From Thermoguttaceae bacterium (GTDB lineage: Bacteria > Planctomycetota > Planctomycetia > Pirellulales > Thermoguttaceae), in assembly GCA_025060325.1 (NCBI GenBank), contig JANXBW010000017.1, positions 45,504-109,503 on the forward strand: DNA of 64,000 nucleotides, given 5' to 3'. Shown piece after piece: positions 1 to 9,343 of this stretch. Numbering within the stretch: the stretch's first letter is position 1; each line of letters opens with the position of its first letter. A program made the translations under genes and the position numbers. The notes under the pieces were generated by a model that worked only from the letters and a program-made list of their open reading frames with translations, had not been told where the DNA came from and ran no database searches.

Positions 1-1
1 C

Positions 2-286
2 ATGATTTTAGATGAAGCCCAGAACGCCTCCGTGGGTCAAATGAAGATGTTTTTGACCCGAATGGGCGTAGGGTCGAAAATAGTAGCCTCGGGTGACATA
101 ACCCAGATTGACTTGCCGCCGCAGACGCGTAGTGGTTTGGTCGACGCCCTGGGTCGGCTCCGCGGGATACCCGGGTTGGCAACCGTGGAGCTTACGCGGG
201 CTGACATTGTGCGGCACCCGCTTGTGCAAGCCATTGTTGACGCCTACGAACAAGCACCGGCGGGCAAAGGGCGTCGCAAAGAATAA
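2..286 (+). CDS. phoH: PhoH-family ATPase, C-terminal part (5' end outside window)
   Basis: Only the last ~94 residues are in the window; the reading frame is open to the left edge, so the ATG at 2 is not necessarily the start. The text ILDEAQNAS (Walker B), followed by FLTRMG, GSK, SGDITQIDLP and SGL, is the conserved second half of the PhoH P-loop domain. PhoH proteins are cytosolic ATPases linked to RNA metabolism or phosphate-stress responses. The gene is followed after 13 bp by the HD-domain gene and then ybeY, a common bacterial order (phoH - HD - ybeY), which supports the call and suggests one operon. Confidence 0.93.
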   Translation: MILDEAQNASVGQMKMFLTRMGVGSKIVASGDITQIDLPPQTRSGLVDALGRLRGIPGLATVELTRADIVRHPLVQAIVDAYEQAPAGKGRRKE

Positions 287-299
287 GGTAATTGAAGAT

Positions 300-1979
300 A
301 TGGCTTCCGGATCTCCTGCTAAGACGCGGGCGATGCGGGTGGCCAGCTTTGCCCATGCCGACTCGCGCTGGAAGCAACTGGCCCAGTTGCTGCTAAAACC
401 ACCGCTTTTCCGTTACATCGGCTTTGCCTGTCTGGCAGTGGCCCTGTGGGGCGTCCTTATCGGCGCTTGGGACCCTCCGTTCCCTTATCGGGCAGGGGAT
501 GTTCCCGACAGACCGATCGTCAGCCGGACCGATTTCTCAGCATCTAACCCGGTCACACCGGATGGCGAGCCGATCATGTTTCGTGCTGGCCAAAAGCTGG
601 CCGAGGCCGGCAGACCGTTGACAGCCGAGCAAGTGCGGCTTTTGCGGTCAGAGCATGCCGCCGTCCTTGCCCAACGGTCACTGGCGGAACGGATGGGGCG
701 GTTCCTGGGGATGTGGGTGTTGATGTTGTCCTTGTTGGGCCTAAGTGGCCTTTACCTTTATGTCCACGCAGCGGAGGTTTTTCGCGATGAGCGGCGGCTT
801 ATGGTGTTGGTGTTGATGTCGCTGGGTGCTTCGGCTATTGCCCAGTGGCTTGCCCACGAGGCCTGGCGCGGCGAGCTTGTGCCCGTCTTGGGGTTTACTC
901 AAGGTGTGGCCATTGCCTTGGGTAGGGAACTGGCCCTCCTCTTTGGAAGCTTGGTGGCGCTAGCAACCATAGTGGCCTTAGGGCAACCGGTAAGCGCCCT
1001 TTTGGTTCTCTTGGGCGTAATGGCCGTTGCTTGTATGCAATTGCGCCATGTTCGTACACGTAGCAAGTTGCTCCAAGTGGGGGTGGTGGCTGGCGGCGCT
1101 GCTTTTGTGTTGACGTTGGCGGGGTATGCCCTTCAGACGGGGATGCTCCCGGCGCCCGCTTGGCGATTGGCTCTGTACAACTCGTTGTGGACAATTGCTT
1201 CGGGCTTTTTAATCTTTGGCTTGCTCCAGCCGATTGAGCGGCTCTTTGGGGTGTTGACTGATATCAGCTTGCTTGAACTTGCGGACATGTCCCAGCCGCT
1301 CCTTCAAGAGCTTCTCCGGCGGGCACCAGGGACCCATAGCCATTCGGTACTGGTGGGGGCGATGGCGGAGGCCGCCGCGGAGGCCATCGGGGCAAGGGGA
1401 CTCCTGGCTCGGGTGGGGGCGTATTACCACGACATTGGGAAAATCCTGCAGCCGGAATATTTCGTCGAAAATCAAACCAATGGGGAGAACCGACACAATA
1501 ATCTCCGGCCGGCGATGAGTAGCCTTATTATCATGTCTCACGTGAAAGATGGGGTGAATCTGGCCCGCCAGTACGGATTGCCGCAGGCGATTATCGACTT
1601 TATCGAACAGCACCACGGGACGACATTGGTGCGGTATTTTTACGATCGGGCCACCGAAGAGTGGCGTGCTACTCGGGATTTGCCGGCTGTTGACGAAAGC
1701 ACCTTCCGCTATCGGGGACCAAAGCCAAAGACTAAGGAAGTGGCCATCGTCATGTTGGCCGATTCGGTAGAAAGTGCTTGCCGATGCCTTGACGAGCCAA
1801 CTCCCTCCCGAATTGAGCATTTGGTGCGGCAAATATCTCGGCATAAATTAGAAGACGGCCAATTTGACGATTGCGACTTGACCTTCGAGGAGCTCCGTAA
1901 GATCGAAAACAGTTTAATCAACACGCTGGTGGCCAACTATCACGGTCGCATCAAATACCCCACTGCAGCCGCCGTATGA
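300..1979 (+). CDS. PgpH/YqfF-type membrane HD-domain phosphodiesterase
   Basis: Predicted 559-residue membrane protein. The N-terminal half holds one anchor segment (about residues 37-58), a short extracytoplasmic part, then several hydrophobic helices (about 135-330) like the 7TM-7TMR_HD module. The C-terminal half is an HD domain with APGTHSHS, AYYHDIGK (H~377, D~378), FVENQ, HVKDG and EQHHGT, the pattern of PgpH proteins that hydrolyse cyclic di-AMP. Substrate is inferred from the family. The ORF track extends upstream to 108, but the ATG at 300, after the phoH stop, is the more sensible start. Its stop overlaps the ybeY start (ATGA), implying translational coupling. Confidence 0.9.
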   Translation: MASGSPAKTRAMRVASFAHADSRWKQLAQLLLKPPLFRYIGFACLAVALWGVLIGAWDPPFPYRAGDVPDRPIVSRTDFSASNPVTPDGEPIMFRAGQKLAEAGRPLTAEQVRLLRSEHAAVLAQRSLAERMGRFLGMWVLMLSLLGLSGLYLYVHAAEVFRDERRLMVLVLMSLGASAIAQWLAHEAWRGELVPVLGFTQGVAIALGRELALLFGSLVALATIVALGQPVSALLVLLGVMAVACMQLRHVRTRSKLLQVGVVAGGAAFVLTLAGYALQTGMLPAPAWRLALYNSLWTIASGFLIFGLLQPIERLFGVLTDISLLELADMSQPLLQELLRRAPGTHSHSVLVGAMAEAAAEAIGARGLLARVGAYYHDIGKILQPEYFVENQTNGENRHNNLRPAMSSLIIMSHVKDGVNLARQYGLPQAIIDFIEQHHGTTLVRYFYDRATEEWRATRDLPAVDESTFRYRGPKPKTKEVAIVMLADSVESACRCLDEPTPSRIEHLVRQISRHKLEDGQFDDCDLTFEELRKIENSLINTLVANYHGRIKYPTAAAV

Positions 1980-2698
1980 GTGCCGCAAGAGGTTCCGCCT
2001 ATCGCTCCGGTCAGCCGGCCGGGAAACAAAGATTCCGGCAGCCTCGGTCGTCCGACGCGGCGCCGCAGGCGGCAGGAGAGAGCTCCCCACGGGCAAGGCT
2101 CCGGGGAAAAGGAAGGAAGAAAAGTCGGGGACCGCAGGGTAAGCAGGCAGCGATCCGGTCGGCTTCCTCATCTTCCGCCAAAGTGTCGGGGCAGAAGGGC
2201 TCATCAACCGGCGAGCAGCTTGGGCCGCTAGCTGTTGACGAATTAGAGGTGCACATTGCCGATCATCAAAGCCGGCTGAAGATCGACCGTGTGCTTGTGC
2301 GGCGGGCGGTTCGGCAGGTTCTCACCGATTACGGCTTTCATCGCGGTGTGCTCACGGTGGCCCTGGTGGGTGACCGGGCTATTCGTCGACTCAATCGGCT
2401 TTTCCTCGGCGAGGATGAGCCGACCGACGTTCTGAGTTTCCCCCTGGAGAAGGCGCCGGGGGTCATCGAGGGGGAGATCATTGTCAGCACCGAAACGGCC
2501 CAACGGGAAGCACAGCGGTACGACAATGATCCCAAGGCGGAACTGCTGCTTTATGTGGTCCATGGGGCTCTCCACTTGGCTGGTCTTGATGACCAGCGAC
2601 TAAGAGACCGAAGGAAGATGCGAAGGGAAGAAAAGCGATACTTGCGACTCTTTGGATACAAGATTCGCATGGCGCCTTCGTCTACGACAAGGCCTTGA
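1976..2698 (+). CDS. ybeY: Endoribonuclease YbeY with basic N-terminal extension
   Basis: 240 residues against the usual ~150-170. The first ~85 residues are rich in Arg, Lys, Gly and Ser and look disordered. The YbeY fold follows: NRLFLGEDEPTDVLSFPL and GEIIVSTETAQREA are typical. YbeY is a single-strand endoribonuclease needed for 16S rRNA maturation and ribosome quality control. The zinc motif reads HGALHLAGLDD (about 196-206): the first two His are present, but the third ligand of the usual H-x3-H-x5-H pattern is Asp. It overlaps the upstream HD gene by 4 bp and ends 1 bp before the next start, so it is in an operon. The start is fixed by the ATGA overlap. Confidence 0.93.
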   Translation: MSAARGSAYRSGQPAGKQRFRQPRSSDAAPQAAGESSPRARLRGKGRKKSRGPQGKQAAIRSASSSSAKVSGQKGSSTGEQLGPLAVDELEVHIADHQSRLKIDRVLVRRAVRQVLTDYGFHRGVLTVALVGDRAIRRLNRLFLGEDEPTDVLSFPLEKAPGVIEGEIIVSTETAQREAQRYDNDPKAELLLYVVHGALHLAGLDDQRLRDRRKMRREEKRYLRLFGYKIRMAPSSTTRP

Positions 2699-2699
2699 T

Positions 2700-4040
2700 A
2701 TGAACCTCGACAGCACCGGCTTTTTAGCTCAGCTGTCGTCTGTCGACATCTGGCAGGCAACCCTCCGCTGGAGCTTTGCCGCTGTGATGGTTGCCTGTTT
2801 CTTTACGGCACTGGGGTGGCGAGCTTGTCAGGACTTTTCCCGCGCAGAACTCGAGGAGTTGTGTCGACGGCGAAAGAAACCGGAACTTCTTGGCACGATA
2901 CTCAAGCAGGATGATTGGGTAGCCACGGCATTGGAAGGGCTTTTCCTTGTCCTTCTTGCCCTGAGTGTTTACTTGGCCGTGGCGATCGTCGAGGGATTGT
3001 GGACAAATTTGACCTGGTTTAGTCGGGTAACCTATCTGGCTGGGCTTACCTTAACTGTGCTTACTGGTGCCCATTGGCTGCCGTGGGCCATCGCTCGGGT
3101 GTGGGCGGCCCCCGTTACTTACTACCTTTGGCCGTTGTGGCAGCGACTGGCCACATTGGGTAAGCCCTTGGCCTGGGGCAATAGGTTTTTCGAAGTTGTT
3201 CTTAAGCGACTTGGTGGACATGTGGATAATGCCCTGCCGGAAGAAGCACTAGAGGAAGAGCTCCGCACGGTGGTCAGCGAAGGTCATCGCGAAGGCATTC
3301 TGGAAGCCGATGCCCAGCATATGATCGTTAGCGTCATCGAGCTTTCCGACGCCACCGTTTCCAAAATCATGACGCCGCGTACTTATGTCGTCTCGATACC
3401 CAAAACGGCAGGCTGGCGGGAGATGCTGCAAACAGTTATCCAGAGCGGTCATACCCGCTTGCCCGTTTACGACAAAAATCGCGATGACATTGTCGGGGTC
3501 CTGTATGTGAAAGACCTGCTGCCAGTTTTGGCTGAATGCGCGGGCGAACCGGATCGCCACTGGAGCGAGCTTGTCCGCCAGCCGATGTTTGTCCCGGAGA
3601 CCAAACGTGTTGACGACTTGCTGCAGCAGTTCCAGCAAACGCGAAATCACCTGGCAGTAGTGCTGGATGAATACGGCGGTTTGGCCGGTGTGGTAACTCT
3701 TGAGGACATTCTTGAGGAAATTGTCGGGGAAATTGCTGACGAATCGGACCGCGAGGAAGTTCACGAAATCCGGCGACTCGACGATCGCCGCGCCGAGGTG
3801 CTGGGCCGAAGTCGACTAGATGAGATCAACGAGGCTTTTGGCCTTGAGCTTCCCGAAAATGGGGAGGTGGAAACTATTGGTGGCCTCCTTTTCTCCGAGC
3901 TAGGCCGGGTTCCTCAAGTTGGAGATGAGCTTCAGCTCGGCAATGTGAAACTAAGAGTGCTCGAAGCTACCCACCGCCGTGTGGAGAAAGTCCTGATCGA
4001 ACTTCTCGAGGGGACTTTCCCACCCGCCCCCGAAGAGTGA
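2700..4040 (+). CDS. CNNM/CorC-HlyC family CBS-domain membrane protein
   Basis: 446 residues from the ATG one base after the ybeY stop (the ORF track starts earlier, at 2652, inside ybeY). About three membrane segments lie in the first ~170 residues. An acidic linker and a CBS pair follow (from about 222, IMTPRTYVVSIP, to about 340, LAGVVTLEDILEEIVGEI), then a CorC_HlyC domain (from about 355, with VETIGGLLFSELGRVP). Proteins of this build are implicated in Mg/Co efflux or other ion transport, with the CBS pair sensing nucleotides. In many bacteria the CorC-type protein sits next to ybeY, as here. The membrane domain is divergent, so the transport role is less certain than the family. Confidence 0.88.
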   Translation: MNLDSTGFLAQLSSVDIWQATLRWSFAAVMVACFFTALGWRACQDFSRAELEELCRRRKKPELLGTILKQDDWVATALEGLFLVLLALSVYLAVAIVEGLWTNLTWFSRVTYLAGLTLTVLTGAHWLPWAIARVWAAPVTYYLWPLWQRLATLGKPLAWGNRFFEVVLKRLGGHVDNALPEEALEEELRTVVSEGHREGILEADAQHMIVSVIELSDATVSKIMTPRTYVVSIPKTAGWREMLQTVIQSGHTRLPVYDKNRDDIVGVLYVKDLLPVLAECAGEPDRHWSELVRQPMFVPETKRVDDLLQQFQQTRNHLAVVLDEYGGLAGVVTLEDILEEIVGEIADESDREEVHEIRRLDDRRAEVLGRSRLDEINEAFGLELPENGEVETIGGLLFSELGRVPQVGDELQLGNVKLRVLEATHRRVEKVLIELLEGTFPPAPEE

Positions 4041-4884
4041 AATGGTCCTCCAGATGGGCTTTCCGGCCCCGTCCCCGCGCGCACGGCAACCGCTACCCGG
4101 GTAAACAGATAAAAGCGCTACTATCGGCCCCGTCCCTGCGCCCACGGCAAGCGCGATTGCTCTTTCCATGATTTGCCGCTTCCGTTCGCGCCGTCCCTGC
4201 GCGCGGCGGCCGCCTATTTTGTCGACCCGGCACCCCCGTACCCGCAGGCTAACCTGGATTTGGAATGCAGCCGGAATATCGCCCCTTAACCCCAACCTTA
4301 TCGCCGACATTAGATGGGTTCGGATCGCCCCTATTAGTGGTGCCTTAGACAGGCCAGTTTTGGCGGTCGCTTGGCTGCCTCCTAAGACACATCTTTGTGC
4401 CTTCGGGAGCGCCTCGCCCGATAGCACCGATTTAACGTGGGCAACCTGCGAGCGAATCTTTTCTAACTAAGAGAGGATTAGTTGGTGCGCGGTCCTACTT
4501 TTGGACCATGGTCGGGTGCGCCTCGGTAAACCGATGTCGTTTTGCGCCGCCTGGGTAGGGAATCCCTTCGAAGCTGCTTGAATAAGCTGGGTCGAACCGG
4601 CGCAATTCCCCGGCTTCAGGAGCCGGAGAAGGTCAGGACCGGGAGCTACAGAGTGTGTGGGCTGAGAAGATGGGCTTTCACTTGCCTTCCGGGAAGCTTG
4701 GGAAATTGCCTCGTCGCACTCCGCCGCCTGCTCCTAAAGGGGCCTAACTGGGCACTCAAATCGGTCGCCTAGCTTCATCGAGAACCAACGCTTGAGGGTT
4801 TTGTGCGAGGAGACTCCGGTGTGGAAAAGGCTCAAGAAACCTGAGACGTCGAGGCCTTATAAAGGGGCGCGCTGGGAGCGCGCA
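4041..4884. other. Intergenic region without a convincing gene
   Basis: About 840 bp between the CBS protein and the tRNA terminator. I see no ORF with family features. It holds the 61-bp-period repeat set at 4064-4215 and, at its right end, a perfect GCGCGC/GCGCGC hairpin (4867-4883) next to the tRNA terminator. Confidence 0.6.
4064..4215. repeat. Degenerate direct repeats, three units with exact 61-bp period (CRISPR-sized)
   Basis: Units start at 4064, 4125 and 4186. The first two are 30 nt long and match at 27 of 30 positions, with sharp ends. The third matches in register at about 18 of 30, keeping an intact core CCGTCCCTGCGC. The two intervening 31-nt stretches are unrelated to each other. 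Repeat ~30 plus spacer ~31 is CRISPR geometry, and a worn last repeat is also typical. However, there are only three units, no cas gene in the window, and related single motifs occur in other intergenic regions (5683, 31371, 31432, 34377), so a dispersed non-CRISPR repeat is an equally good reading. Confidence 0.4.
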
Positions 4885-4909
4885 TGAAAAAACCCGGCCA
4901 AAAGCCGGG
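4885..4909 (-). terminator. Rho-independent terminator of the initiator tRNA gene
   Basis: On the minus strand a 6-bp stem CCCGGC/GCCGGG with a short loop is followed by a run of six T. It lies just downstream of the tRNA 3' end, so it ends that transcript. Confidence 0.8.
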
Positions 4910-4923
4910 AGCATGTGCCGAAG

Positions 4924-4997
<74 letters not shown>

Positions 4998-5956
4998 TCA
5001 GCGTCCCAAGGGGTATTCCCCCTTAGGGCTTGCTCATTTTAATTATCGCCGGAAGCCCGGACAAGGTTCGATAACAGCTTGAAAACTTCGGCGGCCTGAA
5101 AATCGGATTCCGCGGCCGTAAAGGAATTTTAAAAGCGTAAGTAGAAACCCGCCCATTCTTGGTAAGTCAATTTTTTAAGTCGAATTAGTCAAGATTCCAC
5201 CACGTTCCGGTGCAAATTCCGTTCGAGGTTTGTTTGGTTGGTTTCGGGTCTCCAACGGCTACGGTGCCGGGGGCAAAAAACTACCCGATCCCAAGTTTGC
5301 CAGGTCCGCGGAGCACCGGCACAACAGCCAATCTTCTCGACCATGCGCATAACTCGGCTGCCCGGAAACTCCGGGGCGACTGGGGCTTGCACGCTCACGG
5401 GTGCGTCCGCAAACTCGCCGAGTCGTCCGCGACTACGCCCCCGAGCCCCACGCTCTTCGTTGGACCTATTTAGTCCTGGATCCCCACCTACGTTGCACGC
5501 GCTTAGTTTTTCGGCAAAACCCTTGGGCTCCTAGCTTCCCTCCTATCTATTGCCTCCTTTTCACCGCACAGATTCCCGAGCCGGCCATCTAAGTTCCTTT
5601 GGGTCGCGGCGGCCCGGGTGATTTCCTCACGAAGGGCAGGCCGGAAATTGGCTTGATCGGTGCCCAAGGCCGGGCCCCTGGTGCGTGGCGGCAGTTCCTC
5701 TCTACCCCGGCCCATTCGAGGCCCTGCGTCGAGCGATTACCATAAAGCCCTACCCTGCCGCATGGCGTTGTCGCTGCGTTTTAACGCGTAAACAAAAGCG
5801 TGGGCGGAGCCAATTCCCCTCCCCAAGCTGCCAAGCTGCTTTTTGCACCCGCCGGTAGGGGACGAGTTGATAAATTAGCTTACGGTTGCCCTTGGCTTCT
5901 GCCCAGGGGGAGGTAATTTGCTAAGTCCACGTGGAAGACAGTCAAGGAGGGGTGGA
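4998..5956. other. Intergenic region without a convincing gene
   Basis: About 960 bp between the tRNA and the GH88 gene. Several overlapping short ORFs exist but none has a family motif or a good ribosome-binding site. A GC-rich motif related to the other intergenic repeats lies at 5683-5702. A strong AAGGAGGGG ribosome-binding site for the next gene ends the stretch (5944-5952). Confidence 0.55.
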
Positions 5957-7078
5957 ATGCTGACAAAGGACAGAATTGAAGAAGTTTTGCAATTTGCGGA
6001 AAGCCAGGTTCGCCGGCTTGTGGAAAATTACCCAGATTTTTTCCCCATCTATACCGTGGGTGGAAAATGGTTCCACACTGGGGAGCTTTGGACAGATTGG
6101 ACCGGCGGCTTTTTGGCGGGGATGATGTGGCAGTTCTATCGCCGGACTCGATCGCCGTATTGGCGCGAGAAAGCAGTCCACTATTCCAAACTGCTAGAAC
6201 ATCGCAAGGAGGACCGCAATGTTCATGATTTGGGCTTTATTTTCCTAAACAGCTATCTGCCTTGGTACGAAGAAACTGGCGATCCGGCGCTTAAGGACGT
6301 CATTATCACCGCCGGTCGGACGCTTGCCCTACGCTACCAGCCTAAGGGGAAGTACCTTTGCTCCTTCATTGGTCCCCATAGCCTATTTATCGACATCATG
6401 ATGAATGTGCCCATCGTCTTCTATGCTGCCATCCACACAGGCGACCAGCAGCTAATGGACATTGCCCTTAACCATTGCCGCACAACCCGCGATCGTCTTG
6501 TTCGTCCGGATGGTTCCGTGGCGCACGAGGGCCTTTTTGACGTGGAAACTGGCCAATTCCTTAGGCAAAGTACGCACCAGGGTCTTAGTGCCGAAAGCTG
6601 CTGGGCCCGGGGGCTTGCGTGGTCGCTTTATGGCTTTACCAAAGTCCACGCAATGACCGGGCTTGAGGAGTTCCTCGAGGTAGCCGAGCGAAATGCCCAG
6701 TATTGGATCCTTCACTTACCTGTGGACAAAATACCCTATTGGGACTTTTGTGCCGATCTCGCGCAGCCGCCACCGTGGGGAGCGCAAAAGGAAACATCGT
6801 CGGCAGCTATTGCCGCCAGTGGTCTTTTGGACCTAGCTCGGCAGACCAAGGTGCCGGAGCATTCCGTCGCTTACCGAAGTACCGCCCTTGCCATGCTTGA
6901 GGCCCTTACCGATCCTCAATATTTGGCCATCAGCACTCCGGGGTGGGAGGGGATATTAAAGCACGCAGTTTATCACACAAGAAAAAACCTGGGCGTTGAC
7001 GAATCGGTGATGTGGGGCGATTACTTTTTTGTCGAGGGGCTAACTAAGCTCGCCTTGGAAAAGGAGGCAAGCAACTAG
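5957..7078 (+). CDS. GH88 family unsaturated glucuronyl hydrolase
   Basis: 373 residues from the ATG at 5957, preceded by AAGGAGGGG at good spacing; the TTG at 5918 in the ORF track is less likely. The (alpha/alpha)6 glycoside hydrolase 88 signatures are visible: TDWTGGFLAGMMW, VHDLGF (Asp ~91) and IDIMMNVP (Asp ~146). The two Asp correspond to the catalytic pair of the Bacillus GL1 enzyme. GH88 enzymes hydrolyse the unsaturated uronic acid left on oligosaccharides by polysaccharide lyases. I see no clear signal peptide, so a cytoplasmic site is likely. The next gene, on the same strand, is an exported heparinase-like lyase, which would make the substrate. Confidence 0.92.
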   Translation: MLTKDRIEEVLQFAESQVRRLVENYPDFFPIYTVGGKWFHTGELWTDWTGGFLAGMMWQFYRRTRSPYWREKAVHYSKLLEHRKEDRNVHDLGFIFLNSYLPWYEETGDPALKDVIITAGRTLALRYQPKGKYLCSFIGPHSLFIDIMMNVPIVFYAAIHTGDQQLMDIALNHCRTTRDRLVRPDGSVAHEGLFDVETGQFLRQSTHQGLSAESCWARGLAWSLYGFTKVHAMTGLEEFLEVAERNAQYWILHLPVDKIPYWDFCADLAQPPPWGAQKETSSAAIAASGLLDLARQTKVPEHSVAYRSTALAMLEALTDPQYLAISTPGWEGILKHAVYHTRKNLGVDESVMWGDYFFVEGLTKLALEKEASN

Positions 7079-7287
7079 CGGCCAGCTTCCGATGAGAAGG
7101 TGTTCTCGGGTATGGGGAGTGGCCCTCCTTTTCGGCCATCCCGGGGAACTTGCCCGTGCGAATGTCAACAGAAATTTACGTGGGGTGGGGAGATAAACCA
7201 AGCGAGCGATAAGGGCAATTCGTAAACATTGGGTAGGCCGGGCGAGCTTTCCCTTAGTCCACGTCCTTCAAAGCTGGAGGAATTACC

Positions 7288-9186
7288 ATGCAAGCGGCGC
7301 GAGTTTGCTTTTGCGTCATGGTCATCGGGGTTATGGCAGCCGCAGGGTCTTATGTTCTGGCAGCTGACCATGAAGATTTCGCGAATTGTGTGGATGTCTT
7401 TTCCTCTTGGCCTCTTGCTTACGAAACCTCAGCTTACGAGCTTGCCCCCGTGTGGCGGCAACCCCAGCGAGCTTGGCAGCCGGAAGAGCTTCTCAGGGAA
7501 CTTCGCCGTCGCGTCTCCTGGGAGAAAAGTCGGCAAGAGCTCCAGGTTTACTATTACCGGATTGGCTATACGATTGCCTTTCCTCTGCCTGTTGACAAGA
7601 GACCTGATCCGGCTGGTTTTCCCGCCGGAATTCCCGAAATTACCTATCCGTGGCTAACATGGCTGAGTTGGGAGCTTGATGAAAGATGGCGGATCCTGCT
7701 GGCTGGCTGCGAATTGCTTGCCGACGATGAGGCTAAGGCCATTTTGCAAAAAGAGTTGGGCAATTTGGCCTGGGAGAACTACCGTGGTGACGGTAATGCG
7801 GTAGGATTACCCACCGGGCATTTTGCCGGTGTGCTTGCCCTGACCCTAAGCAAGGAGAATCTTTGGGATGAGTCAACACGTGCCGGCATGGAACAGGCGG
7901 CCAGGAAGCTTTTGGAAGAGGATATCGCTCCGTGGTTTGAAAAGAATTGGGCCGAGCCGAAACCGATCACCTCGCCTCGGCTTCACAACTATGTTCTCAT
8001 CCTGTTTCGGGCAGCACAGCTTGCCCGCGTTCTGAAGCATCCGATGACATCCTCGCTTGAAGCCAGGGCAGAAGATGTTTTTCGCGCCTGGTGTCAAGCC
8101 CGGAAGGCCCCGGTCTATCATAGCGAAGGTACGGCCTACGACGGGTATCTCCTTGATGCAGTAACCGAGTGGATAGAGGGTTTGCCGGCGGAAAAGCACC
8201 GGGAACTTGTTGACTTTGGCCAGGCGCCTCTTGTTGACTTTTGTCGGCAGGCAATTGCGCTTTGTCTGCCTGGGCGGGTGGACCTCCAGGCCCCCCTAGG
8301 CGATGTGGAGCCAGAAATGGCCTTTTGGGCTACGGTGCTTGCCCGACTTGCTAGGTGGTACGATATACCGGAAGCATGCTGGCTCCTAAAATTTTTCCCG
8401 CCCTCGCGCTTCCGGGCAGAAGCATTACGTCAACTTGTTTACCACAGTGAGTCTTTTGGTCGAGATTTCCCGGCGCCTTCCGGTGGGGCGCGGGAGCAGA
8501 TGGCCTCCGTTTCCCTCCGTACGGGCTTTTGGCCTTCCGACTGCCTTGTGGCAGTAGGGCTTCCCCGTTGTCAAATGGGGCATCTCCATCCGGATGCTGG
8601 CCAAGTGGTGATCGGTTGGCAAGGCCGGTTTTGGGTGACCGATCCCGGTTATCAACAGTATCGCCGTGGGGAGGAACGTGTTTACACCTTGGGGCCCCGG
8701 TCGCACAACCTCCCTGTCGTGGGTGGCGTTGCGGCCAGTAAGTTAGCGGGCCAGTTACTTGAACTTGGCGAGGGGGCCGACGAACTTCGCGCGGCTGTGG
8801 ACATCACGCCGGCTTACTCGGGTTTAGGATCGGAGGGAAGGATCGTCCGTACGATTGTGCTCCGAGGAAAAGGCCCTTCGTACACAGTAACTGTTTCGGA
8901 TCATTTTAAAGATTTTGCCCCGGGGACCGAGGTGATCTATCACTGGCTTGGCGGTGCTTACTTGGCGTGGGCATTTCGGGAGGGGTGGGCACGATTAAGC
9001 GACGGAAAGCACAGTCTGTGGATTGCCTGCGGGCAGGCACCGATCATGGCCCGACACCTTGACCGCCACCCCGGGAGTCGTGGCCCGCTGACACTGGCAG
9101 TGCCTTTAAAGATCGAGGATTCGTCAACAACCATCACCTGGTCTTTCCACCTTGTCCCTGGACCTTCGTGGACGCCACCCAAGTAG
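7288..9186 (+). CDS. Exported heparinase II/III-family polysaccharide lyase
   Basis: 632 residues with a good ribosome-binding site (GGAGGAATTACC-ATG). The N terminus is a Sec signal peptide (VMVIGVMAAAGSYVLAA, cut about residue 27). An alpha-helical toroid-like region fills about 50-400. A heparinase II/III beta-sandwich follows, with QMGHLHPDAGQVVIGW (His ~432, His ~434, Asp ~436), WVTDPGYQQY and GPRSHN. Enzymes of this class (PL12/PL15/PL21-like) cleave heparan sulfate, alginate or related uronans by elimination; the exact substrate cannot be read from sequence. It follows the GH88 gene by ~210 bp, and the two form a sensible lyase/hydrolase pair. Confidence 0.85.
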   Translation: MQAARVCFCVMVIGVMAAAGSYVLAADHEDFANCVDVFSSWPLAYETSAYELAPVWRQPQRAWQPEELLRELRRRVSWEKSRQELQVYYYRIGYTIAFPLPVDKRPDPAGFPAGIPEITYPWLTWLSWELDERWRILLAGCELLADDEAKAILQKELGNLAWENYRGDGNAVGLPTGHFAGVLALTLSKENLWDESTRAGMEQAARKLLEEDIAPWFEKNWAEPKPITSPRLHNYVLILFRAAQLARVLKHPMTSSLEARAEDVFRAWCQARKAPVYHSEGTAYDGYLLDAVTEWIEGLPAEKHRELVDFGQAPLVDFCRQAIALCLPGRVDLQAPLGDVEPEMAFWATVLARLARWYDIPEACWLLKFFPPSRFRAEALRQLVYHSESFGRDFPAPSGGAREQMASVSLRTGFWPSDCLVAVGLPRCQMGHLHPDAGQVVIGWQGRFWVTDPGYQQYRRGEERVYTLGPRSHNLPVVGGVAASKLAGQLLELGEGADELRAAVDITPAYSGLGSEGRIVRTIVLRGKGPSYTVTVSDHFKDFAPGTEVIYHWLGGAYLAWAFREGWARLSDGKHSLWIACGQAPIMARHLDRHPGSRGPLTLAVPLKIEDSSTTITWSFHLVPGPSWTPPK

Positions 9187-9343
9187 GCTGTTGGTATCCT
9201 TGGCCGGCATGTCGATTTAAGCTTGCTTGGTCTTGCGCCCGCCGAAGGTTGGCCAATTAGGAAAGCCGCCTCCTGCTAATATTTTTGAACCAGGAGCTGC
9301 TCCCCGGGTTCACCGAGGGCTATTTGGGAGGGCGACTTCTGCG

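Noticed and set aside
108-300. Upstream part of the 108..1979 frame overlapping phoH
   Set aside because: It lies in the wrong frame inside phoH and has no family similarity; the ATG at 300 after the phoH stop is the better start.
4629-4655. GGTCAGGACCGGGAG resembles the conserved apical part of bacterial 4.5S SRP RNA
   Set aside because: The GGAA tetraloop and the AGCAGCC segment that follow in real SRP RNAs are not matched, and I could not fold the flanks into a long hairpin. A covariance search with the small bacterial SRP model would settle it.
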